A stretch of DNA of 64,000 bases from JAMXLO01 sp963719805 (GTDB lineage: Bacteria > Pseudomonadota > Alphaproteobacteria > Acetobacterales > Acetobacteraceae): NCBI GenBank assembly GCA_963719805.1, contig CAVRDF010000001.1:310001-374000 (forward strand), in the 5' to 3' direction. Shown one piece after another: positions 55,834 to 64,000 of this stretch. The first letter of the stretch is position 1. Each line of letters opens with the position of its first letter. Under the pieces are notes generated by a model. That model searched no databases. It was not told where the DNA came from and was given only the letters and a program-made list of their open reading frames with translations. The translations under genes and the position numbers were made by a program.

Positions 55834-56613
55834 TCAATGTCCTGGCAGCAGATCGAACCCGGCGTGCACAGCGTTTTGCCAGGCGGTCAGCAGTGCCGCC
55901 GATGTCATCGCCAGCAGGGCGATGCCGCCGAGGATCTGCCCCGGCATGACGACAAAATAAATCTGCATGCGCGGTACTAGCCGGGCGAGCAGTCCGGTCG
56001 CGACGTGCCACACGATCGATACCAGCAGGAATGGCGAGGCGAGACGCAGCGCCAACGCGAATGCACCGCCCGCGGCACGCACCGCCGACAGCGCGGTATC
56101 GGCGCCAGGCAGCAACTGGCCGGCCGGGATCAAGTCATAACTGCCGGCCAGCGCCGCCAGGGGCAGTGCGTAGAGCCCGCTCACCAGGATCGTGACTGTC
56201 GCGGCAATGTCGAACAGCCGTTCGATCGGCGTCGCCTGGCCACCCAGTTCGGGATCGGGCTGCAGCACGTTCGCCACACCCAGCATGTAGCAGATGAATT
56301 GCCCCGCAATCGGCAGCGCCAGCACCAGCAGTCGCGCCAGCCATCCCAACCACAACCCGGTGATCGCTTCCGCCGCGATCATCAAGACCGCAGGCACACC
56401 GGCCTCTGGAACCTTCGGTACCGATGGTTCAATCGCTGGCAACACCAGTATCGTGACGCCGAGTGCAATGCCTACGCGCACCAGCGTCGGTGGTTTCGCA
56501 TCCCCCAGACCCGGCAGCAGCGTCATCGCCGCGCCAACCCGCGTCATCACCAGGACGAACGCGAAGGCCCAGGCCGGCAGCGTGGCGAGCATCGCCGCCT
56601 CGTCGCCGGTCAT
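55834..56613 (-). CDS. fliR: Flagellar export apparatus protein FliR
   Basis: 259 residues, six membrane helices; AFVLVMTRVGAAMTLLPGLG and LALPIAGQFICYMLG are FliR-like. It forms the export gate with FliP and FliQ. The ATG at 56613 overlaps the fliQ stop by 4 bp; a longer frame upstream is fliQ read in another frame. Confidence 0.96.
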   Translation of the reverse strand: MTGDEAAMLATLPAWAFAFVLVMTRVGAAMTLLPGLGDAKPPTLVRVGIALGVTILVLPAIEPSVPKVPEAGVPAVLMIAAEAITGLWLGWLARLLVLALPIAGQFICYMLGVANVLQPDPELGGQATPIERLFDIAATVTILVSGLYALPLAALAGSYDLIPAGQLLPGADTALSAVRAAGGAFALALRLASPFLLVSIVWHVATGLLARLVPRMQIYFVVMPGQILGGIALLAMTSAALLTAWQNAVHAGFDLLPGH

Positions 56614-56882
56614 GATCCGCCGACGGAAACCAGATGGTCGAACAACGAATGGGTATAGCCACTCAGGGTCGACAACATGTATGACCCAAGCATCATCAGT
56701 GCCAGGCACAGCACCAGCACCTTGGGCACAAAGGCGAGCGTGGCCTCGTTGATCTGCGTGATCGCCTGCAGCAGAGCCACCAGCATTCCTACCGCCAGAG
56801 CTGCCAGCAGGAGCGGGCCGCCCAGCTTCAGCATTACCACCATGCCTTCGCGCAGCAGCATGGCAACGTCAGCATTGCTCAT
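56610..56882 (-). CDS. fliQ: Flagellar export apparatus protein FliQ
   Basis: 90 residues with two membrane helices (MLKLGGPLLLAALAVGMLVALLQ and VPKVLVLCLALMMLGSYML) separated by the conserved QAITQINEATLAF. Component of the export gate. It lies 6 bp after fliE. Confidence 0.97.
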   Translation of the reverse strand: MSNADVAMLLREGMVVMLKLGGPLLLAALAVGMLVALLQAITQINEATLAFVPKVLVLCLALMMLGSYMLSTLSGYTHSLFDHLVSVGGS

Positions 56883-56888
56883 GGCGCC

Positions 56889-57194
56889 TCAAACCGGCAT
56901 TTTGATGATGTCCTGATAGGCTTGCAGCACGCGGTCGCGCACCGTTGTTGCCGTCTGCAATGTCAGCTCCGCGCGCGCCAAGGACGTGACCACTTCGGTC
57001 AGGTTGCCACCCCCCGACAGCGCCTCCATCGCCTTGGTATCGGCACCGTGCAGGGTATCCGTCACGCCCTGAAGGGTACGCTGCAACGTCGCACCGAAAT
57101 CGCCGCCGCTGGGCGCGGCATCGCCGCGATCCACCCGGCTGTACGCGTCGGCGGCACCAGCCGGCGTGATCGTGAATGTCGGGATCGTGCTCAT
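56889..57194 (-). CDS. fliE: Flagellar hook-basal body protein FliE
   Basis: 101 residues. The C-terminal half (EVVTSLARAELTLQTATTVRDRVLQAYQDIIKMPV) is the FliE signature. It joins the MS ring to the rod. Its start overlaps the flgC stop by 4 bp, which implies coupled synthesis of rod components. Confidence 0.96.
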   Translation of the reverse strand: MSTIPTFTITPAGAADAYSRVDRGDAAPSGGDFGATLQRTLQGVTDTLHGADTKAMEALSGGGNLTEVVTSLARAELTLQTATTVRDRVLQAYQDIIKMPV

Positions 57195-57598
57195 TTCAGC
57201 AACGCGATCGTGCGCGACAGCATACTGCGCGCACTCTGCATCACCGCCAGATTGGCGCCGTACGAATGCTCGGCTTCATGCATGTCCATCACTTCGGTCA
57301 GGCTGTTGACGTTCGATAGCTTCACGTAGCCATCGGCGTTCGCCGCCGGATTGGACGGGTCGTAGCGCTGCGGAAGATCGCCGCCGTCGCGGCCAACCTT
57401 CGTCACGTTGACCGTTTCCGCACCCAGCGCGCGGTCCAGTTTGCTGGCGAATGTAACCGTCTTGCGACGATACGCATCTGCGCCAGGTGTCGATCCGGTG
57501 GTGTCCTGATTGGCCAGGTTTTCCGCGATCACCCGCAGCCGTGTGCTCTGCGCGGTCATCCCGCTCGCGGCAATGCTCAGAGCCTTGTCCAGATCCAC
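57191..57598 (-). CDS. flgC: Flagellar proximal rod protein FlgC
   Basis: 135 residues. N-terminal SIAASGMTAQSTRLRVIAENLANQDT is the rod/hook family motif and the C-terminus (NSLTEVMDMHEAEHSYGANL) fits FlgC. It lies 11 bp after flgB. Confidence 0.97.
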   Translation of the reverse strand: MDLDKALSIAASGMTAQSTRLRVIAENLANQDTTGSTPGADAYRRKTVTFASKLDRALGAETVNVTKVGRDGGDLPQRYDPSNPAANADGYVKLSNVNSLTEVMDMHEAEHSYGANLAVMQSARSMLSRTIALLK

Positions 57599-57609
57599 GG
57601 CGCCGCTCC

Positions 57610-58005
57610 CTAGGTTGCGCCGCCGCCCAGAGCGGTTCTGAACATCCCGATATACGTCCTGTATATCGCCGTCACCAGTTCATGCGTGCTCTCCGTGCTG
57701 GACAGCTTCACAAGCTGTTCGTCCAGCCCGACGGCGTTGCCGTCAATTGCATGCGCTTGTGTGCGATCTTTCACTTCGGCCGCCGAGGCCGGCGCAAGCG
57801 TGCCGGCCAGATGGTTCGGCTCTGTCTGCACCAGTGTCACACCACCTGCACCGGCAAGCGCAGCCTCGAACGGACGCAGGTCACGCGACTTGTAACCTGG
57901 CGTATTCGCATTGGCGATATTCTCCGCCAGCACTGTCTGGCGCTGGTCGGTCCAGCTCATCCGCCGTTCCGCCAGATCGAGCAGGCCAATATGCGTCGCA
58001 TCCAT
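57610..58005 (-). CDS. flgB: Flagellar proximal rod protein FlgB
   Basis: 131 residues with MDATHIGLLDLAERRMSWTD, then the conserved VLAENIANANTPGYKSRDL and a C-terminal helix ELVTAIYRTYIGMFRTAL. First gene of the leftward rod/export unit. A 10-bp inverted repeat lies in the divergent region upstream. Confidence 0.96.
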   Translation of the reverse strand: MDATHIGLLDLAERRMSWTDQRQTVLAENIANANTPGYKSRDLRPFEAALAGAGGVTLVQTEPNHLAGTLAPASAAEVKDRTQAHAIDGNAVGLDEQLVKLSSTESTHELVTAIYRTYIGMFRTALGGGAT

Positions 58006-58060
58006 GCGCGCAATCCTGCGCCTACGTGCTGAATGTCGGGTTAATCAGGGTTCTCCGCAG

Positions 58061-58089
58061 CCGAAGCATTGACCTGATAAATGCTTCGG
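58061..58089. promoter_or_regulatory. Perfect 10-bp inverted repeat between divergent flagellar units
   Basis: CCGAAGCATT (58061-58070) and AATGCTTCGG (58080-58089) with a 9-base spacer, in the 100-bp gap between flgB and the fliO-side gene. Placement suits an operator acting on both directions. Confidence 0.5.
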
Positions 58090-58116
58090 TAATGCCGATG
58101 CGCTCTAATGCCGGCA

Positions 58117-58404
58117 ATGCCCGGTACTACTTCGCAGGACCAGATCGGCAGCGTGCGTCTATTCGCCGATGAACTCATCCGAACCGTTGACGTCGCCCGC
58201 GTCCTGGTTGAAGCCGGACGTGCCATCGACCTCGCCGGGCTCGATGGTCAGATCGGTCTGCTCTGCGCCAAGTCGCTCGACCTGCAGCCCGACGAAGGCA
58301 GTCGCATTCGTCCTCGTCTCATCATACTTGCGGCATCCATCGACGCTTTGTCGCATGCATTGCAAAAGGCAGTGCCATGGCCATTGGCGCCACCTCTGTC
58401 CTGA
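58117..58404 (+). CDS. Small protein of unknown function in the fliO-fliP unit
   Basis: About 95 residues, helical and Leu/Ala-rich (LFADELIRTVDVARVLVEAGR, IILAASIDALSHALQ), no signal peptide or membrane segment. It overlaps fliO by 28 bp, so it is probably co-translated with it. An ATG 9 bp earlier (58108) is equally possible; neither has a visible ribosome-binding site. Position suggests a flagellar assembly or regulatory role, but I do not recognise the family. Confidence 0.65.
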   Translation: MPGTTSQDQIGSVRLFADELIRTVDVARVLVEAGRAIDLAGLDGQIGLLCAKSLDLQPDEGSRIRPRLIILAASIDALSHALQKAVPWPLAPPLS

Positions 58405-58649
58405 GCGCGCTCGCGGCACTGGCGGCAGTGCTCGCTTTGGTCTGTCTGGTAGGCCGGCTCGCGCGGTTCGGCGGTTTCACGCAGCGCGCGAGAACCGGAC
58501 ACTCACTCGCCGTGCAGGACATGCTCGCGCTCGATTCCAGGCGGCGACTCTATCTGGTGACAGTCGATCAGCGCCGTGTCCTGCTGCTCGTCGGCGACGG
58601 ACGTGAGTCCGTCATCGGCTGGCTCGATGCCAAAGAGACAGCCGGATGA
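58377..58649 (+). CDS. fliO: Flagellar biosynthesis protein FliO
   Basis: 90 residues: one N-terminal membrane helix (VLSALAALAAVLALVCLVG) and a small cytoplasmic domain with SLAVQDMLALDSRRRLYLVTVDQRRVLLLVGDG, the FliO pattern (short variant). It stabilises FliP during gate assembly. Its stop overlaps the fliP start by 4 bp. Confidence 0.88.
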   Translation: MAIGATSVLSALAALAAVLALVCLVGRLARFGGFTQRARTGHSLAVQDMLALDSRRRLYLVTVDQRRVLLLVGDGRESVIGWLDAKETAG

Positions 58650-59386
58650 CCCGTTTCCTCTGGTGCTGCGTCACACTGCTGCTGCTGCCACTTGCAGCGC
58701 GCGCGCAATCGCTGAACATCGATCTCGGCGCCATGGGTCAGGCCGGTGCCACGAGCCGTCTGGTTCAGCTCACCGCGCTGGTCACGGTGCTGTCGCTCGC
58801 GCCTAGCCTGCTGGTCATGCTCACCGCCTTCACCCGTATCGTCATCGTGCTGTCGTTGCTGCGCAGCGCACTCGCCACTCAGAGCACGCCGCCCAACATG
58901 GTGCTGATCGGCCTGGCGCTGTTCCTCACATTCTTCGTCATGCAGCCGGTGCTGAACGACGCCTGGACCACCGGGCTGCTGCCGCTCACCGAAGGCCGCG
59001 TCAACGAGATCGAGGGCCTCCGTCTCGCGACGGTGCCGTTCCACAAGTTCATGACCGCGAACCTGCGTCCGAGCGACCTTCAGCTCTTCCTCGACATCGC
59101 CCACATGCCGCCGCCGCCAACCGCGGACGATACGCCGTGGCGTGCGCTGGTCCCCGCCTTCCTGGTCGGTGAGCTGCGCCGCGCCTTCGAAATGGGATTC
59201 CTGCTGTTCCTGCCCTTCATGGTGATCGACATGGTGGTCGCCAGCGTACTGATGAGCCTCGGCATGATGATGCTGCCGCCCAGCGTGGTCTCGCTGCCGT
59301 TCAAGCTTATTTTTTTCGTGCTGGTTGATGGATGGCGTTTGGTCTCCGGCAGCCTGGTGCAGAGTTTCGGCAGCGCGGGGCCGTAG
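58646..59386 (+). CDS. fliP: Flagellar export apparatus protein FliP
   Basis: 246 residues with a cleavable signal (LLLLPLAARAQS), then SLAPSLLVMLTAFTRIVIVLSLLRSAL, PPNMVLIGLALFLTFFVM and PFMVIDMVVASVLMSLGMMMLPPSVVSLPFKL, all diagnostic. Core pore protein of the export gate. It converges on the large glycosyltransferase gene with 8 bp between the stops. Confidence 0.97.
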   Translation: MTRFLWCCVTLLLLPLAARAQSLNIDLGAMGQAGATSRLVQLTALVTVLSLAPSLLVMLTAFTRIVIVLSLLRSALATQSTPPNMVLIGLALFLTFFVMQPVLNDAWTTGLLPLTEGRVNEIEGLRLATVPFHKFMTANLRPSDLQLFLDIAHMPPPPTADDTPWRALVPAFLVGELRRAFEMGFLLFLPFMVIDMVVASVLMSLGMMMLPPSVVSLPFKLIFFVLVDGWRLVSGSLVQSFGSAGP

Positions 59387-59394
59387 CCGCGCGA

Positions 59395-62300
59395 TCAATC
59401 CGCCGCCACGTCCTGCGCGGCCGCCGCATCGGTCCGCAGCAGACCGAGCCACGCCGCTCGGCGTATAGCCGCCTGCGCTCCCAGCGTTCCGGCGGTGAAA
59501 GACGCGCGCGCCGCAGCTCCAAATTGCTGCCGCAGCGTCGCCTCTCGTACCAGCCGCGACAACGCGACGAACCACCTGTCCGCGTCGTCCGGCAACAGCC
59601 AGCCCGCCGGACCATCGGCAACGCTGCCGCGATACACCGCGCGCTCCGATGCCAGCACCGGCAACCCCAGACCTGCGTAGTCCAGCACCTTGATCGCGGA
59701 TTTGCAGCGATTGAATGGCGTGTCCGCCAGTGGCGCGATGCCGATGTCCCAATGCTGCTGCGTCATCCAGTTGACGAAGCCGGGATACCCCGATGTGGCA
59801 TGCACTGTCATGGCCGGCCGGCTCACCCAGGCCGGCAGATCTGTCCGGCTGCTGACTCCCAGCAATTCGATCGACACATGCTCCGCGAACAGCGATTTCA
59901 GTCGCGCCAGTGCTGGCTCCACGATGGCAAAGTCGACATCGTGCGTTGCCGTTCCCATGAACAGAATGCGTACCGGCCCTTGGCGCGGCGGTGCCGGCGC
60001 GGGCCATGCGCGCCACAGCCGCTCGTCCAATCCATTGCCCACGACTTGCACGTCATCACGCAGCTCCGTCAGAGTTGCGGCGAGCGCCTGGGTGGATACC
60101 CACACCGCATGCGCTCCGCGCACGAGGCGGGAAACCACCCTGGCCTTCGGTCGCAACAGTTTGGCGTCCGGGTGGTCGCGCGGCACGTGACGCAGATCAT
60201 CATCCAGATCATACAGCAACTTGCCGCCCTGTTCGCGGCAATGGCGGATCAGCGCGTCCGCCACTGCCAGATCGGGCACCGCGTAGCGCTGCGTCACAAA
60301 AATGTCCGCGCGATAATTCAACGCCTCTTCCGCGCCGGCCAGCACAATCGTCCACTGACCGCCGATATGCGGATGATCAAGCGGCTGCAACAGCCGAATA
60401 TATGCGCACGGCGTGAACGCTCCGCCTGGAAAGCGCTCTGGTATCGCCACGACACTGATCTTGCCATCGCGCCGCAGGTCGATCAGCTCACCCGACCGGC
60501 GTATCGTCCGCGGCTGCACGTAGCTTTCGCGATAGAAATCGCTGATCGCCGCGCGAGGCTTGCCAGTGGGCGGTTTGCGTTGCCGTGCCAGGCTGGCGCG
60601 AACTGTGGCGAACACGACAATCCATTCCTCGGGTGTGGCCGCCGGATCCACCATCCAGGTCAACGGCCGTCCTTCCAGTCGCTCGGAGAACGCGCCGATA
60701 CGTGTGGCCACAATCGGCAGCCCGGCATCGATCGCTGCAGTCAGCGTGTAGCTATAGGTCTCCGGCCATTGCGCCGGAAACCACACAACATGCGGTCTTG
60801 CTTTCGCCAGCAGTCCCGGTAGCTCCGCTTCCTCGTACGCACCGGTCATCTCGATGCGATCCGCCAGTCCGGCAGGCAGCGATTGTTCGGCGTGTCCGAT
60901 GAGGTGCAGCGAAAGCGCCGCCGCATCGCTCGCCGCGGCGACGCTCAGCACCGAGGCCGCGCCCTTCTGGTTCGCCAGCACGCCGATGATCGCGATACGC
61001 AGCGCGCCGTTCTTGCCGGGCACCGAGGGCGACAACGGCCAATGTCCTGGTTTCACCGGCTCATGCGGCACCACCATGGCGCGATCGGCTCCATATCTGG
61101 CAAGCCGCTTGCGCACATCCTCGCTCGGGCAGATCACGCGCTCGGCTTCCGCGAACTGCCAGGCATTGCTGCGGCGCCACGAGACGATGTCGCGTGACCC
61201 GTAACTTGGCCGATCGGCGATGCAACTGTTGCAGACCGCGATGTCCGGCTCGCCGCAATACGCGCCTTGCAGCCATGGCAGCAGATTCACCTGCGGGCAG
61301 ATCGCGAAGTAGTCGTGCACCGTCACATCGAACGGTATGTCCAAGCGGTGCAGCAGGGCGCGGACGTCGACATCGATGCTCATCAGATGATGGATGTGCG
61401 CACGGCTCACGCTTGCCGAGCGCAGCACCGCGGCCAGATCCGCCAACCGCTCCGCGGGCAGCGCGAGCTCGGGATGCCCCGGCAACGCCGGCACTGAAAG
61501 TGCGGCGCCGCGCGCCGTCGATTCCAGCAACAGGCAGTGCGCTTGCCCCGCCGTACGCACGACAAGCTCCCTGATGTGCCGCCGCACACCGCCGCCGAGA
61601 CCATGTGTCACCATCAGAATCACCGGCAGACCGGCGCGGCGAAGCAACTCGGTGGTCAGGCAGAAACGATAGGGTCCGGCTGCGTCCAGCTTCACGTGCT
61701 GCGCGACCAGCCTGGTGTAGTGAGGGTACCGCTGGCGCAGCACCGCCATGCCCTGTTCCTGCGCGGCCGCCGCGGCAGCGCCGAAACTCACCGAGCCTTC
61801 ATGGTAGACGAATGTGTCGCACGCCAGCAGATGCCGCCAGCCTCGCGCACTGGCACGCAGACAAAAATCGTTTTCCTCACCATAGCCGCGGCCGAACGTC
61901 TCCGCATCGAACAGTCCGACATCCGTAAGTGCGGCACGCCGGATATACATGCAGAAGCCGTTCGTTGTCGGCAACTCGACGCTGCGGCCGGCATTCGCCG
62001 CGTGGCACGCCGCGTCCAGTGCGGCCGTCGTCAAACCGAACGCGGGCGGGCTGCTGAACCTGCTCGGATAGCCACAAATCGTCGCGTTGTTCGAGAATGG
62101 CGAAACCGAGGCCACGCGTGGTGATGCGTAAGCATGTCCGGCAAGCCGTTTGAGCCAGCCCGCAGCGACCTCGGTATCGTTGTTGAGCAGCACCACGTCA
62201 TGTGTGCCGGCTGCGGCGATGCCGATGTTCGCCGAGGCAACAAAGCCCTGGTTGCGCCGGTTACGCACCAGTTGGATGTGTCCATCTGCCGCCATCCGGT

Positions 62301-62910
62301 CGAGCCAAGCCGACAGCCTGGGTTCCGGCGAGCGGTCATCCACTACGATGACATTGCCATCCAGCCGATCGGCATCGGCCAGCACGGAGTCGATGCAACG
62401 CTGCGTCTGCGCCAGTCCCCGGTAAGCCGGGATGACGACGTCGGCCACGAGGTTAACCGGCGGGGCCGGTGACACCGCGTTGCTCGGCATATAGTCACGG
62501 ATCGCTACCGGCCGTTCCGTCAGCCAGCCGCGCGTCACTCCGAACAGCAGATGATACAGCAGGGGATTGGCGGCGGCCTCGGGATGCTGGTCCACATAGT
62601 ACGCCGCGTCGAACCGAGGATGCGGGTTGCGCAACTCCGCCGCGCCGGTCTGCAGATAATGCAGCAGCGGGTGATACCCCGAAGCCGCCACGTCCGGATA
62701 ATGCGTGATGTACCAGGCGCCATCGAAGAACCGGTTTGGGTCGCGTCCCTCGGCCGCGCCGAAATTGACATAGTGATGCAAGGCTTCGCTGCCCGACGCC
62801 GCAACGTCGGGATAGCGTGACAAATACCAGTCAGGCTCGAAAAAGCCGTTCAGCGCCTCGCCCAAACCAGCAAGCGACTTCATTTCGGCTTTATCCGATG
62901 GCAGCGCCAT
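59395..62910 (-). CDS. Very large multi-domain glycosyltransferase (GT2 plus two GT4-like domains)
   Basis: 1171 residues with no signal peptide. Residues 20-135 contain three repeats of the type DWYLSRYPDVAASG...HYVNFGAAEGRDPN, found at the start of several bacterial surface glycan enzymes. Residues 155-400 are a GT2 rhamnosyl-like domain (VVIPAYRGLAQTQRCIDSVL, LLNNDTEVAAGWL, GYGEENDFCLRAS). Residues 430-790 and 800-1150 look like GT-B glycosyltransferase domains: the first has VTHGLGGGVRRHIREL and FPAQWPETYSYTLTAAIDAGLP, the second GTATHDVDFA and KVLDYAGLGLPVLASERAVY. It probably builds a surface or flagellin glycan. The position next to flagellar genes is suggestive only. Confidence 0.88.
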   Translation of the reverse strand: MALPSDKAEMKSLAGLGEALNGFFEPDWYLSRYPDVAASGSEALHHYVNFGAAEGRDPNRFFDGAWYITHYPDVAASGYHPLLHYLQTGAAELRNPHPRFDAAYYVDQHPEAAANPLLYHLLFGVTRGWLTERPVAIRDYMPSNAVSPAPPVNLVADVVIPAYRGLAQTQRCIDSVLADADRLDGNVIVVDDRSPEPRLSAWLDRMAADGHIQLVRNRRNQGFVASANIGIAAAGTHDVVLLNNDTEVAAGWLKRLAGHAYASPRVASVSPFSNNATICGYPSRFSSPPAFGLTTAALDAACHAANAGRSVELPTTNGFCMYIRRAALTDVGLFDAETFGRGYGEENDFCLRASARGWRHLLACDTFVYHEGSVSFGAAAAAAQEQGMAVLRQRYPHYTRLVAQHVKLDAAGPYRFCLTTELLRRAGLPVILMVTHGLGGGVRRHIRELVVRTAGQAHCLLLESTARGAALSVPALPGHPELALPAERLADLAAVLRSASVSRAHIHHLMSIDVDVRALLHRLDIPFDVTVHDYFAICPQVNLLPWLQGAYCGEPDIAVCNSCIADRPSYGSRDIVSWRRSNAWQFAEAERVICPSEDVRKRLARYGADRAMVVPHEPVKPGHWPLSPSVPGKNGALRIAIIGVLANQKGAASVLSVAAASDAAALSLHLIGHAEQSLPAGLADRIEMTGAYEEAELPGLLAKARPHVVWFPAQWPETYSYTLTAAIDAGLPIVATRIGAFSERLEGRPLTWMVDPAATPEEWIVVFATVRASLARQRKPPTGKPRAAISDFYRESYVQPRTIRRSGELIDLRRDGKISVVAIPERFPGGAFTPCAYIRLLQPLDHPHIGGQWTIVLAGAEEALNYRADIFVTQRYAVPDLAVADALIRHCREQGGKLLYDLDDDLRHVPRDHPDAKLLRPKARVVSRLVRGAHAVWVSTQALAATLTELRDDVQVVGNGLDERLWRAWPAPAPPRQGPVRILFMGTATHDVDFAIVEPALARLKSLFAEHVSIELLGVSSRTDLPAWVSRPAMTVHATSGYPGFVNWMTQQHWDIGIAPLADTPFNRCKSAIKVLDYAGLGLPVLASERAVYRGSVADGPAGWLLPDDADRWFVALSRLVREATLRQQFGAAARASFTAGTLGAQAAIRRAAWLGLLRTDAAAAQDVAAD

Positions 62911-63015
62911 GTCGCGGTTCTCTCAGAATAGCGACCGGTGTCAAGCATTGCGGCCCTTGTGCGCCTCGCCCGGCGCAGTACGCTGCCGGCCTGGACAGTG
63001 ACGGGAGCTCGCGGC

Positions 63016-63804
63016 ATGGACAAGATCGCGGTCTGCGCGATCTTCAAGGATGAGGCGCGCGACCTGCTCGAGTGGCTGGCATTCCACAAGATGATCGGCG
63101 CCGACTTATTCTTTCTTTATGACAATGGCAGCGGCGACAATGGTTCCGAGCTGATCCGTCGCTCCAGCTTTGCCCGCAATGTCACGCTGACCGACTGGTC
63201 CGATCGTCCAGGCCAGCTTTCCGCCTACAATCATTTCCATCGAAACTATGCTGCCGACTTCACCTGGGCAGCGTTCATCGACATTGACGAGTTCATCGTG
63301 CCGCTCGCCGGCAGTTCGATTCGCGACATCCTGCTGCGCCGAATGTACCAGCCGTACGCCGCTATCCTGCTGCAGTGGCTGGTGTTCGGACCGTCCGGCC
63401 ACGATCGTCGTCCTGGCGGCATGGTGTTGGAAAACTACACACGCCGCTTGCCCGAATCAGCTGACGCCAGCCGCCACGTCAAGTCGCTGGTGCGACCCGA
63501 CAAGATGCTGGGCATGGAGCACACGCCGCACGCCGCCGAGTGCAGCGGCCCAGTCTGCAACGCGCGCGGCGAGGAAGTACTGCCGTTTGCGATCCAGCCG
63601 ACCGAATGCCACGACGTGATGGTGGTGCATCACTACTTCACCAAGTCGCGTGAGGACTGGGAGTTCAAGTGCCGGCGTGGTCGTGGTGATTCCTTGCAGT
63701 CATATCAGGAGCACGTATTCACCGACGTGGTGGCTCAGGCGGATGTGGATGACACGCGCGCCCTGCGCTTTGTCCCCAGGTTGCGAGCGCTCTTGCGCAG
63801 CTGA
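63016..63804 (+). CDS. Small glycosyltransferase (GT2/GT92-like)
   Basis: 262 residues from the ATG at 63016 (GGGAGCTC upstream). Begins MDKIAVCAIFKDEARDLLEW, then FFLYDNGSGDNG and the DxD-like FIDIDEFIVPL, the pattern of glycosyltransferase family 92/DUF23-like enzymes; the C-terminal HHYFTKSREDWEFKCRRGRGD is typical too. It would transfer a sugar to an unknown acceptor, probably in the same glycan route as the large enzyme. A close copy starts 12 bp after the stop. Confidence 0.88.
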   Translation: MDKIAVCAIFKDEARDLLEWLAFHKMIGADLFFLYDNGSGDNGSELIRRSSFARNVTLTDWSDRPGQLSAYNHFHRNYAADFTWAAFIDIDEFIVPLAGSSIRDILLRRMYQPYAAILLQWLVFGPSGHDRRPGGMVLENYTRRLPESADASRHVKSLVRPDKMLGMEHTPHAAECSGPVCNARGEEVLPFAIQPTECHDVMVVHHYFTKSREDWEFKCRRGRGDSLQSYQEHVFTDVVAQADVDDTRALRFVPRLRALLRS

Positions 63805-63815
63805 TACACGGCAAC

Positions 63816-64000
63816 ATGGACAAGATCGCCGTCTCTGCCATCTTCAAGGATGAGGCGCCATATCTCCTCGAGTGGCTAGCGTTTCACAAGATCATCGGCG
63901 TCGATCTATTCGTGCTGTACGACAATGGCAGCACCGATGGTGGTGCGGAGCTCATCCGCCGTTCGAACTTTGCGCGCAACGTCACGCTGATCGATTGGCC
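63816..64000 (+). CDS. Second copy of the small glycosyltransferase, cut by the right edge
   Basis: ATG at 63816 begins MDKIAVSAIFKDEAPYLLEW and FVLYDNGSTDGGAEL, nearly identical in layout to the preceding gene over the 61 codons visible. The pair are a tandem duplication. The frame is open at the end of the window. Confidence 0.88.
   Translation, partial: MDKIAVSAIFKDEAPYLLEWLAFHKIIGVDLFVLYDNGSTDGGAELIRRSNFARNVTLIDW

Overview
This window is GC-rich chromosomal DNA from an alphaproteobacterium. The strongest sign is a GAAC-N7-GAAC LexA box over the recA promoter. The flagellar gene order, the PEP-CTERM protein and the secondary-metabolite and hydantoinase-type genes would fit Acetobacteraceae/Rhodospirillales, but the family is an inference. 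There is no rRNA, tRNA, CRISPR array or intact insertion sequence that I can see.

Layout. 1-12 kb: the last part of a hybrid polyketide/non-ribosomal peptide assembly line, made of a reducing PKS module that runs in from the left edge, a KS/vestigial-AT/KR/ACP module now split by a frameshift, a TubC-docked C-A-PCP-TE NRPS, and an Sfp-type phosphopantetheinyl transferase. 12.5-17.7 kb: a secreted beta-helix protein with promoter and terminator, a DUF218 protein with a lipoprotein, and three type II secretion/pseudopilin genes. 17.7-19.9 kb: a VOC protein, a leucine-rich-repeat protein, a TauD-type dioxygenase and MsrB. 19.9-31 kb: a catabolic region with an FAH-family enzyme, an operon hyuA-hyuB-aminotransferase-CDGSH-enolase, an FHA protein and a second enolase-superfamily gene. 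31-39 kb: a PAS-MCP-PilZ receptor, a DUF3311/SSS permease pair, a TPR-glycosyltransferase, a broken SDR and a membrane protein. 38.8-48.5 kb: an MFS transporter, alaS and recA; five unrelated genes sit between alaS and recA, which are usually neighbours in alphaproteobacteria. 48.5-54.7 kb: a PEP-CTERM phytase-like protein, a small secreted protein behind a possible sigma-54 promoter, and a histidine kinase/NtrC-type regulator pair. 54.7-59.4 kb: flhB-fliR-fliQ-fliE-flgC-flgB facing a small gene with fliO-fliP. 59.4-64 kb: a very large three-domain glycosyltransferase and two tandem small glycosyltransferases, the second cut by the right edge.

How they work together. The PKS/NRPS block should make a reduced acyl chain with a last beta-hydroxy extension, condensed with one amino acid (Ala-like code) and released by the TE; the PPTase primes the carriers. 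The last PKS module has no working AT, so it needs malonyl loading in trans. The 21-28 kb operon looks like degradation of a cyclic amide or amino/keto acid of unknown identity.

A warning for the reader: six genes are broken by single-base events (five frameshifts and one amber codon), at about 5.5, 22.4, 30.8, 33.4, 37.3 and 44.4 kb. Either the underlying assembly carries indel errors or this is a decaying chromosome region; I cannot tell which from sequence alone.
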